Of a DNA stretch of 64,000 nt, positions 56,640 to 64,000 are shown in pieces. How positions within the stretch are numbered: the first letter of the stretch is position 1; every line of letters begins with the position of its first letter. Made by a program: the position numbers and the translations under genes. The DNA is taken from contig NZ_CP036266.1 in the NCBI RefSeq assembly GCF_007744075.1, forward strand, positions 1,513,001 through 1,577,000, in the 5' to 3' direction. This DNA comes from Gimesia chilikensis. GTDB lineage: Bacteria > Planctomycetota > Planctomycetia > Planctomycetales > Planctomycetaceae. The notes under the pieces were generated by a model. The model searched no databases, was not told the origin of the DNA, and saw nothing but the letters and a program-made list of their open reading frames with translations.

Positions 56640-57896
56640 TCAATCGCCGGAATCGTCCATTACGGTGCAGAGTTCCTGCTTCGGCGCGGGGACGGCGCTG
56701 TCCTTGCTGATGCTGTGATTCGTCGTCAGCGTGTAGACCAGGGCCGTACACGTCATGACTGAGGCAGACGTGTAGAACATGGGGTAGAAGCCCCAGTTAT
56801 CGATGATGCCCCCCAGGATAGGAGCGAAGATAATTGCACCTGCGTCGAAAAAGCCCAGCACAATCGTCGTTCCTGTCCCACGATACTGAGGCGGAAACGA
56901 TTCAGTTCCGAGGGAGACCACGGCCGGGAAGAGCAGGGCGTGTCCGAAGCCACAAAGGATCGCGGGGCCAATCAGCATCCATTCCTGAGTGATGGAGGGC
57001 AGGATCGTATGCCCGATCGCGTGCCCCATCAGGCCCATGGTGATCATTTTGGTCCGACCTACCGTCGTTCCCCAGCGGCGGGTGTAGATGCGAATGAAGA
57101 AGGCTGAAATCGCATATCCCAGGAAGAATGTCCCGATCCCGCCCAGGCCACGTTGAGAGACGAAGCGGGTTAAAAAGACGCTGATCACGGTAAAACTGAG
57201 GCCCATCATGATTGCGACCACCATGACCTGGCCCGGCCAGTAGCGGAACAGGAGCTGGTGTGCAGCAGGGGTGACCTGTGGTCTGCGGTGGACATCGTTA
57301 TGGGTGACGTACAGGACGATCAGGAAGTAGCTGAAGCCCAGGATTGCAGGGATACCGAACAGGGCGTAAAACTGGGCATTGCCGGCGGGAAGCCAGCGCA
57401 TCATGAGGTCACTGACCTGGGTTCCCAGGATCATACCGACGAATCCGCTGCTACCCAGGCTGCCAATGACTTCGGTCCGCCTGTGATGTGGGACTTTCTG
57501 CTGGATATGTACGACGGAGCAGGTAAACATGCCTGCGATACCGGTCGCAAAGCACATTCGCAAGGCGAAGATTTCCCAGCCCAGACTACGACAAAGTGTC
57601 ATGCCGCCGGTTCCGACGACGAAAATTGCTGCAGACAGGGCCCAGAGTTTTCTCACACCATAGCGGTCGATACCCTGACCGAGGAAGAAGCGGCCGATTA
57701 AGGCGACGAAGACGCCGCAACTGACAATATCACCGACAAGCTCTTCGGTTCCGCCCAGGTAGGTAACCAGATCCGCGAAGCGGAAGGTGATTGCATTTGC
57801 GGTCACCAGCAGCACATTGGCCAGGTAACAGAACCAGAACAGCCGGTTGTATATAGGTTCCTCTTCATCTGAGGGAATTACAGGTGTGATAGACAT
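56640..57896 (-). CDS. Major facilitator superfamily transporter
   Basis: The 418-residue protein has about twelve membrane helices. An MFS-type loop GRFFLGQGIDRYGVRKLWAL (motif A-like) lies near residues 67-86, and TRRWGTTVGRTKMITMG sits at the equivalent loop between helices 8 and 9. Family members export or import sugars, drugs or organic acids. The substrate cannot be inferred from sequence. The C-terminal tail is soluble and acidic (LCTVMDDSGD). Confidence 0.88.
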   Translation of the reverse strand: MSITPVIPSDEEEPIYNRLFWFCYLANVLLVTANAITFRFADLVTYLGGTEELVGDIVSCGVFVALIGRFFLGQGIDRYGVRKLWALSAAIFVVGTGGMTLCRSLGWEIFALRMCFATGIAGMFTCSVVHIQQKVPHHRRTEVIGSLGSSGFVGMILGTQVSDLMMRWLPAGNAQFYALFGIPAILGFSYFLIVLYVTHNDVHRRPQVTPAAHQLLFRYWPGQVMVVAIMMGLSFTVISVFLTRFVSQRGLGGIGTFFLGYAISAFFIRIYTRRWGTTVGRTKMITMGLMGHAIGHTILPSITQEWMLIGPAILCGFGHALLFPAVVSLGTESFPPQYRGTGTTIVLGFFDAGAIIFAPILGGIIDNWGFYPMFYTSASVMTCTALVYTLTTNHSISKDSAVPAPKQELCTVMDDSGD

Positions 57897-58306
57897 TCGT
57901 TTTAATTCAGGTTAGGACAGATTGCCGGACGTTGTACCAGTCTTTCGTTCGGAAACAGAAACAGTTTCCGCTCACAATTCAGGATCAGCATGTCTGATTC
58001 GGCGGGATCAGTCCGAGTCCTGCAAGCGTCTTGTGAGGCTCTCTGGCGGGTTCACAACGGGGAGACACAGCGGGGTGTCTTCGAGTTCGTGATTTCGAGG
58101 GATGTCGCGACTCACTTTCTGGCGAGGTGTCGCAGATGTCGGAAGTACACCACATCCATGCCAGTATTCTAGCAGAGTGAGGCCGATCCGTCTAAGGGGG
58201 AAATGTTAAAGTTTCGCTCAGACGGCGTGGAAACTGGTGATTCCATAGTGCAGAACAGGGCTGCGGGGTGGGTTCAGGGCGTCACTCGGGGCGGTGATTG
58301 CTGAGT
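57897..58306. other. Intergenic region, no gene accepted
   Basis: A 60-codon plus-strand frame at 57990-58172 begins MSDSAGSVRVLQASCEALWR and lacks a ribosome site and a recognisable protein pattern. Otherwise the region should hold the promoter of the MFS gene and the end of the ABC transcript; no terminator hairpin is evident. Confidence 0.4.
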
Positions 58307-59131
58307 TTAACCACCGAAGGCACTGTAACGGCGGATGCCCCGCTGGAAGGCGATCCGATTCAGAGAAAACAGCACGACAATCCAGACCACTTCAATGGAC
58401 AATTCGATGATCAGTTCCTGATGGGTATATTTCCCCAGAATGACAGTTCCGGGAAAGTAAGCCAGGTATTTGAATGGCAGCAGCTGCATCCACTGACTCA
58501 GCGGTTCCGGAAATAGGTCCAAGGGGATCATGTGGCCTGAAAGGAAGTAGTTGAGCATCATATAGATAAAGATCAACGAGCTGACTTCCAGGAACCAGAA
58601 CGCAATCAGGCCGATCAGTGATTCAATCAGGAAACCGACGAGAAAGGCCATCAGCAGGGAGAGGATCCAGGCGAAAATCGTAAAGGCATCCGGCCAGCCC
58701 GAGAAGTAATCCCGACAGAGGTAGAAGAGCAGGATAAACGGACCGAGGGCGACCATGTAGTACACCAGCTTGTGAGCCATGCGGGCCCAGAAGAGATAGC
58801 CCAGCATATCGATCGGCTGAATCAGATATTTTTTAATCGTGCCGTCCCGCACATCGTTGGCGATGCCATTGGCCAGACCGGGCATGCTGGAAAAGGCACG
58901 TCCGATCATTACCAGCAGGTAATAGGCGACCATTTCCTTGTAGTTGTAGCCTTTAATATTGCTGATCGGCTTAGACGTGTGGATACCGTAAATGGCGCCC
59001 CACAGGAAGATCTGAGTGACGATCGGCAGGAAGCGGACGAAGGTTGCGAAGACGAAATCTCCCCGGTACACCAGTCGTTCTTCGATTGATGTTTTGAGGA
59101 TGATCCAGTTGGTCCGCAGGCTGGCGATCAT
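58307..59131 (-). CDS. ABC-2-type transporter permease (DUF990-like)
   Basis: The 274-residue protein has six membrane helices and starts [20 protein letters not shown]. It matches ABC-2 permeases of the DUF990 type, with the [20 protein letters not shown] segment near residues 84-103 and [17 protein letters not shown] near the end. It follows its ATPase by 48 bases. Many such systems encode two permeases, but only one is here, so it may form a homodimer or have a partner elsewhere. Export of a lipid or hydrophobic compound is plausible but unproven. Confidence 0.9.
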   Translation of the reverse strand: MIASLRTNWIILKTSIEERLVYRGDFVFATFVRFLPIVTQIFLWGAIYGIHTSKPISNIKGYNYKEMVAYYLLVMIGRAFSSMPGLANGIANDVRDGTIKKYLIQPIDMLGYLFWARMAHKLVYYMVALGPFILLFYLCRDYFSGWPDAFTIFAWILSLLMAFLVGFLIESLIGLIAFWFLEVSSLIFIYMMLNYFLSGHMIPLDLFPEPLSQWMQLLPFKYLAYFPGTVILGKYTHQELIIELSIEVVWIVVLFSLNRIAFQRGIRRYSAFGG

Positions 59132-59179
59132 GGTTCTTTATGTAAATGCTTAGAATACGTTTACTGGTGGCAGACGGAG

Positions 59180-60208
59180 TTACTTGGTTGTTGTCGGCTC
59201 CAGGCTCTGGGCCTGCTGGTAGTCCGACGTCTCTTTGTGTTCGGTAAAGACTTCTGCGATGACCTCTTCGAGGGGGCGTTCCTGGACGCCGACATCGAGT
59301 ATCCGGTATTTCGCGAGCAGGCTGGAGAGGATCTCCGGAATTTTATTCCGGGGGACTTTGAGTTTCACGCGTGGCGCTTCATTTTCGAGGACTTCTCCCC
59401 ATTGGGAGAAGTCGCGGGGCATGTCATCACCGTCAAACTGGACGTCCATGATTTTATAATTGCTGAAGCGGTCGAGAATGTCGCTTAAGGGGCCGTCATG
59501 CTTGATGCTTCCCTGGTTGATGATGATGGCCCGTTTACAGAGGGCTTCCACATCTTTCATATAATGACTGGTGAGTACGACCGTCGTCTTCTGCTCGTTC
59601 TGGTAGTATTTCAGAAATTCCTGCACGCGGCGTTGAGAAACGACGTCCAGGCCGATCGTGGGTTCGTCGAGCAGCAGAACATCAGGGCGGTGCAGCAGGG
59701 CGGCGATGAGTTCCATGCGCATCCGCTCCCCGAGGGAAAGTTCGCGGACCGGCTGGCCAATCAGATGTTTGACTTCGAGCAGGCTGGTGAGTTCATCGAT
59801 CCGGCGATCATACTGCTGTGGGTCGATGCGGTAGATCTCTTTGTGCAGCCGGAAAGATTCCTGTGCCGGAAGGTCCCACCAGAGCTGATTCTTCTGTCCC
59901 ATGACCAGCGAAAAGCGACGACGGTATTCGTTCTCGCGTTTCCAGGGAACATGTCCCAACACGGTTGCTTCGCCTGCTGAGGGGAAAATCAGGCCTGAAA
60001 GGAGTTTCAGGGTTGTGGTTTTGCCTGCGCCATTCGGACCGAGGAAAGCGACGATTTCCCCCTGTTCAATGGTGAAACTGACATCGGTCACCGCGTGAAC
60101 GGTTTTATGATCGCGCTTCCAGAGGCCTTTCAAAGAGGCAAAAACCCCTTCGTTTTTCTGGTAGACTTTGTACGTTTTCTCGAGATTTCGGACGACAATG
60201 GCATTCAT
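59180..60208 (-). CDS. ABC transporter ATP-binding protein
   Basis: The 342-residue ATPase has Walker [20 protein letters not shown], signature [15 protein letters not shown], Walker [19 protein letters not shown] and the switch His in [10 protein letters not shown]. It belongs to the CcmA/NodI-like branch that pairs with DUF990-type permeases. A C-terminal extension of about 110 residues (after residue 230) is beta-rich and probably regulatory. It precedes the permease in the transcript. Confidence 0.93.
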   Translation of the reverse strand: MNAIVVRNLEKTYKVYQKNEGVFASLKGLWKRDHKTVHAVTDVSFTIEQGEIVAFLGPNGAGKTTTLKLLSGLIFPSAGEATVLGHVPWKRENEYRRRFSLVMGQKNQLWWDLPAQESFRLHKEIYRIDPQQYDRRIDELTSLLEVKHLIGQPVRELSLGERMRMELIAALLHRPDVLLLDEPTIGLDVVSQRRVQEFLKYYQNEQKTTVVLTSHYMKDVEALCKRAIIINQGSIKHDGPLSDILDRFSNYKIMDVQFDGDDMPRDFSQWGEVLENEAPRVKLKVPRNKIPEILSSLLAKYRILDVGVQERPLEEVIAEVFTEHKETSDYQQAQSLEPTTTK

Positions 60209-60306
60209 GCCATCATCTTACGGTACCTGCTGCGATGGGTCGAGCGACAAAACCAGCGATTCAGAAAAAACAGACAGGCGGGGGCCTTTGCTCTAACCCG
60301 GGGCTC

Positions 60307-61374
60307 TCAAGACGCTTTTTGTGCGAGTTCTGTACGGATCTGCCGGGCAATCAGCGGGTCGATCATGGCCGCCGTCGCCAGATGGGTGGCCTGGGCACCG
60401 GCGTTCAGGAACTCTCTCACATCCTCTGCTGTACTGATGCCGCCACAGGAGACCAGCTCCGGACGCTTTACATTTTGAGGTAAATCTGCGATCAGCCGGG
60501 CAAAGCATTTTAACTGATGCAGAGAGGCTTCACGGGTCGCGACACCGCAGATTCCCCGCTGCTCCCCGTTGAATAAGGGAGTGCCCCGGGCATCGGTGAC
60601 TGTCGTGGCGACACTGTTGGTCATCACGATTGCTGTTGCAAAGGGAGCGACCGCCTGCAGGAATTCACGGGCGGTCTCTTCCTGATTTAGATGTCCAATT
60701 TTGATCAGGTAAGGAGTGTCGCCGATCGCCTCTCGGACGTGGCTGGCGACCAGAGTGGCAGCCTCTGGTTGCTGGTATAACTGTCCGTCACGGGTGCAGA
60801 CATTGGGGCAGGAGAAGTTCGTTTCAATACAGTCGGCACCGCTCTCACAGGCCCAGCGAGCACAGAGCGCGTAATCCTCGGCGAGGTCTTCCAGGGACCA
60901 GCCGGGCTGCAGGCTGCCGACCACGGAAACGGACAGGATTTTTTCTTTAGCTAGTAACTCGCGGGTGCGGGTGACATCGTCGCGCCAGATTTCCGGAGCA
61001 GCGGAAGGCATACCGAAAGAGACGGCCCAGCTTCCCTGCATCTGATCGGTGAGGGTGACCTGCGATTCCTGTCCAGTCATGGAGGAGGCAGTCACCGGCT
61101 GCAGGTTGGGAAGCGGGTAGCATTCCCGTGCGGACGAGCGAACTGTTTTGTAGGTCAACACATCGAAGCCCAGACTGGCGTAATACAGGACCCATTTTCC
61201 ATTGAGCAGCGGACCGGCGGGGATGCCTAGTGGGGAAGGGACCGGGAGACCGCAGAAGCTCCAGTTGCCCGGAACAGCTGGGATATCAAGTTCGCACGGT
61301 TCGGGCGCATGCTCGTAGTTCCACTGGTAAGTCTGCAGGCGATCGTAGCGGGGCAGGGAGGCAGGGTACTGCAT
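60307..61374 (-). CDS. Dihydroorotate dehydrogenase-like flavoprotein
   Basis: The (beta/alpha)8 flavin domain has the PyrD-type segments PLGIPAGPLLNGKWVLYYAS, DCIETNFSCPNVCTRDG and the phosphate-binding LVSCGGISTAEDVREFLNAG. It lacks the classical membrane-anchor segment of class 2. The catalytic loop NFSCPN (about residue 190) resembles class 1 and related enzymes such as dihydropyrimidine dehydrogenase. It oxidises dihydroorotate or a related dihydropyrimidine; a specific role in pyrimidine synthesis is uncertain. It has its own start and lies after a strong terminator of the upstream protease. Confidence 0.82.
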   Translation of the reverse strand: MQYPASLPRYDRLQTYQWNYEHAPEPCELDIPAVPGNWSFCGLPVPSPLGIPAGPLLNGKWVLYYASLGFDVLTYKTVRSSARECYPLPNLQPVTASSMTGQESQVTLTDQMQGSWAVSFGMPSAAPEIWRDDVTRTRELLAKEKILSVSVVGSLQPGWSLEDLAEDYALCARWACESGADCIETNFSCPNVCTRDGQLYQQPEAATLVASHVREAIGDTPYLIKIGHLNQEETAREFLQAVAPFATAIVMTNSVATTVTDARGTPLFNGEQRGICGVATREASLHQLKCFARLIADLPQNVKRPELVSCGGISTAEDVREFLNAGAQATHLATAAMIDPLIARQIRTELAQKAS

Positions 61375-61404
61375 CTGGTATCCTGAAGAAATCTAGCAGC
61401 GAAT

Positions 61405-61440
61405 GAAAAAAGCTCCGACCCTCAATTGAGAGTCGGAGCT
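61405..61440 (-). terminator. Intrinsic terminator of the processing-protease gene
   Basis: AGCTCCGAC (61411-61419) and GTCGGAGCT (61432-61440) are perfectly complementary around CCTCAATTGAGA, which itself contains CTCAATTGAG. On the minus strand six T follow (complement of A at 61405-61410), 27 bases after the protease stop. Confidence 0.9.
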
Positions 61441-61466
61441 ACCGGGGGGAATCATATCCAGTGAGA

Positions 61467-63515
61467 CTAGCGTTGGACTGTGTTCATGTTTTTGAGCACG
61501 TTCATGTAGTCGACAGTGATATTCAGAATCTCATCGTTGTAGTGATCCTTCTTGAAGATATCTTTGTCGGCTGCTTCGTCCTTCTTCTCGTCTTCTTTTT
61601 TCTTTTCCTCTTTGTCGTTCGACAGTTCTTTACGCCGTTCAGCTTCGACCAGAGAAATGGTTTTCTGATTTTTCTTTTTCAGATACTTGTTGATTTCATC
61701 CTGGGTTTCTTTGAAATCTTTGTCAGCCACAACACGTTTGGTGCTGGCCTGCTTCAGATAATCCAGGATTTTTGGACTGACCATTCCCAGCGATTCGTGT
61801 GGAGCGATTTCGGTTTTGTCGAACTCCATCGCATCATCCAGGAAGGATTCACCCAGGTCCATATTGTCGATCAGCGAAGGCAGAACGATGTCGGAACGGA
61901 CGCCCCGGTTCTGAGTACTGTCGCCGTTGACGCGGTAGAACTGGTTGATGGTCAGTTTCAGAGCACCCAGGTCCTGGCCTTTGAGGAAGGAGAACATCTG
62001 GTTGCTGACCGGCATTACGTTCTGTACCGTTCCTTTACCGTGAGTGGTGGTATCACCGATGATGATGCCACGCTTGTAGTCTTTGATGACGCCGGCAAAG
62101 ATCTCGGAAGCAGAAGCGGAGAGGCGGTTGCAGACCACAACCAGCGGACCGGTGTAAACTGCACCCGGTTCAACGTCGCTGTGGATTTTGCGTTCGCCGT
62201 CCATCTGCTTGACCTGCACGACAGGACCTTCGTCAACAAACAGACCGGAGACTTCGATGGCTTCGCTGAGTGCACCACCGCCGTTGAATCGCAGATCGAT
62301 GACAACACTATCGACGCCACCCTGGTCACGGAAGTCGTAGAGCACCTGGCGGACATCGCGGGCGGTACTCTTGAAGTTCTCATCACCCCGCTGTGCTCCA
62401 CGGAAATCCCGATAGAACGAAGGGATGCTGATCACGCCGATGCGTCCGGTCTTACCGGGGAGACGTTCTCCGGTATCGATGATTTTTCCTTTGACTTCGG
62501 AAGTGCTCAGTTCGATCTTCTTGCGGGTCAGTTTGTAAACTTCCATGGCATTGTTTTTCTCTTTTTTGACCCGCAGTTGAACTACGGTGCCCCGTTTGCC
62601 ACGGATGTAACGCACAACTTTACTGAGTTTCATTTCGACAACGTCGACGAACTCGCCGTCTTCCTGGGCGACGCCAACGATTTTGTCACCTGCTTTAAGG
62701 CGACCGTCTGCATCGGCTGCACCACCGGGGACGATTTCAGCAACGACGGTGTAACCTTCTTCGGAACGCAGAGCAGCACCGATACCATCGAGACTGAGTT
62801 CCATGCTGATCCGGAAATCTTCCAGTGTCTGGGGAGACATGTAGCTGGAGTGGGGATCGAAGCAGTGAGTCAGGGCGCTGAGGTACATCTCCAGTTTCTC
62901 AGGCTTTTCAGTCTGAGCCATGGTGCGGAGATTGTTGCGATAACGTTTGTGTAACTGCTCGCGGGCTTTTGCGAGTTCGGTGTCATCCAGAATCAGGTTG
63001 AGCAGATCGTATTTGACCCGTTTTCTCCAGCGTTCGTTCATCTCGTTCTGATCTTTGGCAAAATCGAGATCTTTGGCATCGACGATGATCGATTCATCGA
63101 CGGTGAAGTCATGATCGACATCGACGAGCTGCTGTGCATAGTCCATCCGCTCCTGCAGACGCTGGAGGTAGAGGTCAAAAGCATTGTACGCAAAGCTGAC
63201 ATCGCCAACGGCCAGTTTATCGTCCAGCTGGTCTTTTTCCGCCTCAAATTGCTCGATGTCGGATTTGTAGAAGTAGAGCTTCTGTGGATCGAGCTGCTTG
63301 ATGAAACGTTTCATCAGTTTCGCCGAGATCTCGTCATTGATGGGTTTGCCGCTGATATGGAACCGACTGACCATGGCACAGACGCGTTTGGCTGTGACAG
63401 AGTCATTGGAAGAGTCAGAGACAGAGGCCTGCTGAGCGAAGATTGCGGTTCCCAGCAGGAGAACCATGCAGAGACTGAGAGCAGAGGCTGCTTTTGAGGG
63501 AGGATTTAACTTCAT
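61467..63515 (-). CDS. C-terminal processing (tail-specific) protease, S41 family
   Basis: A signal peptide (ALSLCMVLLLGTAIFAQQ) is followed by a helical N-terminal domain about 40-220, a PDZ domain about 240-320 (AEIVPGGAADADGRLKAGD), and the S41 catalytic domain. The Ser-Lys dyad appears in RLSASASEIFAGVIKDY (Ser near 468) and THGKGTVQ (Lys494). It resembles E. coli Prc/Tsp in order and length (682), with the DUF3340-like end rich in Lys/Glu (RKELSNDKEEKKKEDEKKDE). It degrades or processes periplasmic proteins. The 497-codon antisense frame is a shadow. Confidence 0.93.
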   Translation of the reverse strand: MKLNPPSKAASALSLCMVLLLGTAIFAQQASVSDSSNDSVTAKRVCAMVSRFHISGKPINDEISAKLMKRFIKQLDPQKLYFYKSDIEQFEAEKDQLDDKLAVGDVSFAYNAFDLYLQRLQERMDYAQQLVDVDHDFTVDESIIVDAKDLDFAKDQNEMNERWRKRVKYDLLNLILDDTELAKAREQLHKRYRNNLRTMAQTEKPEKLEMYLSALTHCFDPHSSYMSPQTLEDFRISMELSLDGIGAALRSEEGYTVVAEIVPGGAADADGRLKAGDKIVGVAQEDGEFVDVVEMKLSKVVRYIRGKRGTVVQLRVKKEKNNAMEVYKLTRKKIELSTSEVKGKIIDTGERLPGKTGRIGVISIPSFYRDFRGAQRGDENFKSTARDVRQVLYDFRDQGGVDSVVIDLRFNGGGALSEAIEVSGLFVDEGPVVQVKQMDGERKIHSDVEPGAVYTGPLVVVCNRLSASASEIFAGVIKDYKRGIIIGDTTTHGKGTVQNVMPVSNQMFSFLKGQDLGALKLTINQFYRVNGDSTQNRGVRSDIVLPSLIDNMDLGESFLDDAMEFDKTEIAPHESLGMVSPKILDYLKQASTKRVVADKDFKETQDEINKYLKKKNQKTISLVEAERRKELSNDKEEKKKEDEKKDEAADKDIFKKDHYNDEILNITVDYMNVLKNMNTVQR

Positions 63516-63905
63516 AAGTTTCGTCCGTTATCTGAATTTCATGTGAAAGAGAAAGCATCAGTGAAGCCGACGTGACACCGGGAATTCACTTATGTAAGCC
63601 ATTCGATATTATAGGATCTCGGAAAAGAGGACAAGATGACATTTTCCAGTTAGGCGTCTCCGATCTGCCTGACAGCGGCGGATTTAATGAATTGCTGCTG
63701 TCAGAACGAAGGTCCTTTTCAGGCAGCAGTCCCGTAGGCCTTCTTACGCATTTGGGTGAAGATCTGTTGGTCAAACCTGAGGAAATTCTATCGCTCTGTG
63801 TTCTCAGATGGCGCAGCAGGTTTTCTCCGGTTCCGGTCGGCTCGATCTGATGAGATATTTAAGGCCGCGCAATATTCCTAAGTGTATTAAAGGAAACAGA
63901 TTGCG
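63516..63905. other. Intergenic region with one hairpin
   Basis: Small frames at 63572-63850 (+) and 63586-63774 (-) are not convincing. CTGACAGC (63669-63676) and GCTGTCAG (63697-63704) are a perfect 8-bp inverted repeat with further GC pairing inside; no U-tract. It probably contains the protease promoter. Confidence 0.4.
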
Positions 63906-64000
63906 TTATTGTTTGTCGTCGGGTGGCTGTGGTTGAAACAGCTTTCCGAAGATTGACAGGCAGTTCTTCCAGTGTTCCTGAAATTCTGGGGAATCAACCG
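63906..64000 (-). CDS. C-terminal end of an unidentified protein, cut by window edge
   Basis: On the minus strand an open frame enters from the window edge and ends at a TAA (63906-63908) after 31 codons: it reads EFQEHWKNCLSIFGKLF, then a Pro/Gln/Asp-rich end. The mix of residues looks coding but is too short to name. The gene would be upstream of the processing protease on the same strand. Confidence 0.5.
   Translation of the reverse strand, partial: VDSPEFQEHWKNCLSIFGKLFQPQPPDDKQ

Noticed and set aside
57990-58172. Small open frame before the ABC transporter
   Set aside because: No ribosome site and no protein-like pattern.
61461-62954. 497-codon open frame on the plus strand
   Set aside because: It lies antisense to the S41 protease and its product is an unlikely Phe/Val/Asp-rich string without domain motifs; the protease has clear motifs.

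Overview
The window is chromosomal core DNA from a planctomycete, most likely a Gimesia/Rubinisphaera-type member of the Planctomycetales. This is inferred from content, not from a search. The signs are sulfatases next to a DUF1080 glycan hydrolase, a DUF1573 protein paired with a lipoprotein cytochrome that carries a UshA-like half, many TPR proteins, CxxC zinc-ribbon membrane proteins with TTG starts, and a Lys/Ala-rich histone-H1-like tail. I see no insertion sequence, prophage, CRISPR array, rRNA or tRNA. Base composition looks even throughout.

Layout. 1-936: start of a secreted TPR protein (-). 937-1700: a long, highly structured leader ahead of nusA. 1701-7525: translation/transcription cluster nusA, infB, rbfA and a degenerate endonuclease-III-like protein with a basic tail. 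7862-16215: large TPR protein, yebC, two tandem zinc-ribbon membrane paralogues, ruvB, mnmG. 16773-22119: a response regulator with its DNA-binding domain in front, a soluble histidine kinase, an NhaC-type antiporter with an exported N-terminal extension, and a DapA-family aldolase/lyase with an odd C-terminal helix. 22138-27660 (-): alaS, an HtrA-like protease, recA. 27956-35324 (-): CYTH protein, degenerate UshA/tetraheme cytochrome lipoprotein, DUF1573 protein, O-antigen-ligase-like protein and its translationally coupled WecA/MraY-type transferase.

35629-43990: a methyltransferase-like protein, a sulfatase (-), two paralogous small TPR proteins flanking a lipoprotein, a second sulfatase and a DUF1080 protein. 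Both small TPR genes have -24/-12 (sigma-54-like) elements upstream. 44077-49487: proS (-), then a YhaM-like nuclease and RNase R. 49798-54619: sdhCAB and gcvT. 54757-64000: fatty-acid desaturase (-) with an inverted-repeat-rich leader, a small conserved-looking protein, MFS transporter, ABC-2 exporter pair, dihydroorotate-dehydrogenase-like protein, C-terminal processing protease and the end of one more gene.

Most genes are housekeeping. The stretches that ordinary gene calls do not explain are the nusA leader, the sigma-54-like control of the paired TPR proteins, the HTH-first response regulator with its nearby inverted repeat, the desaturase leader, and several proteins that keep a fold but seem to have lost catalytic residues.
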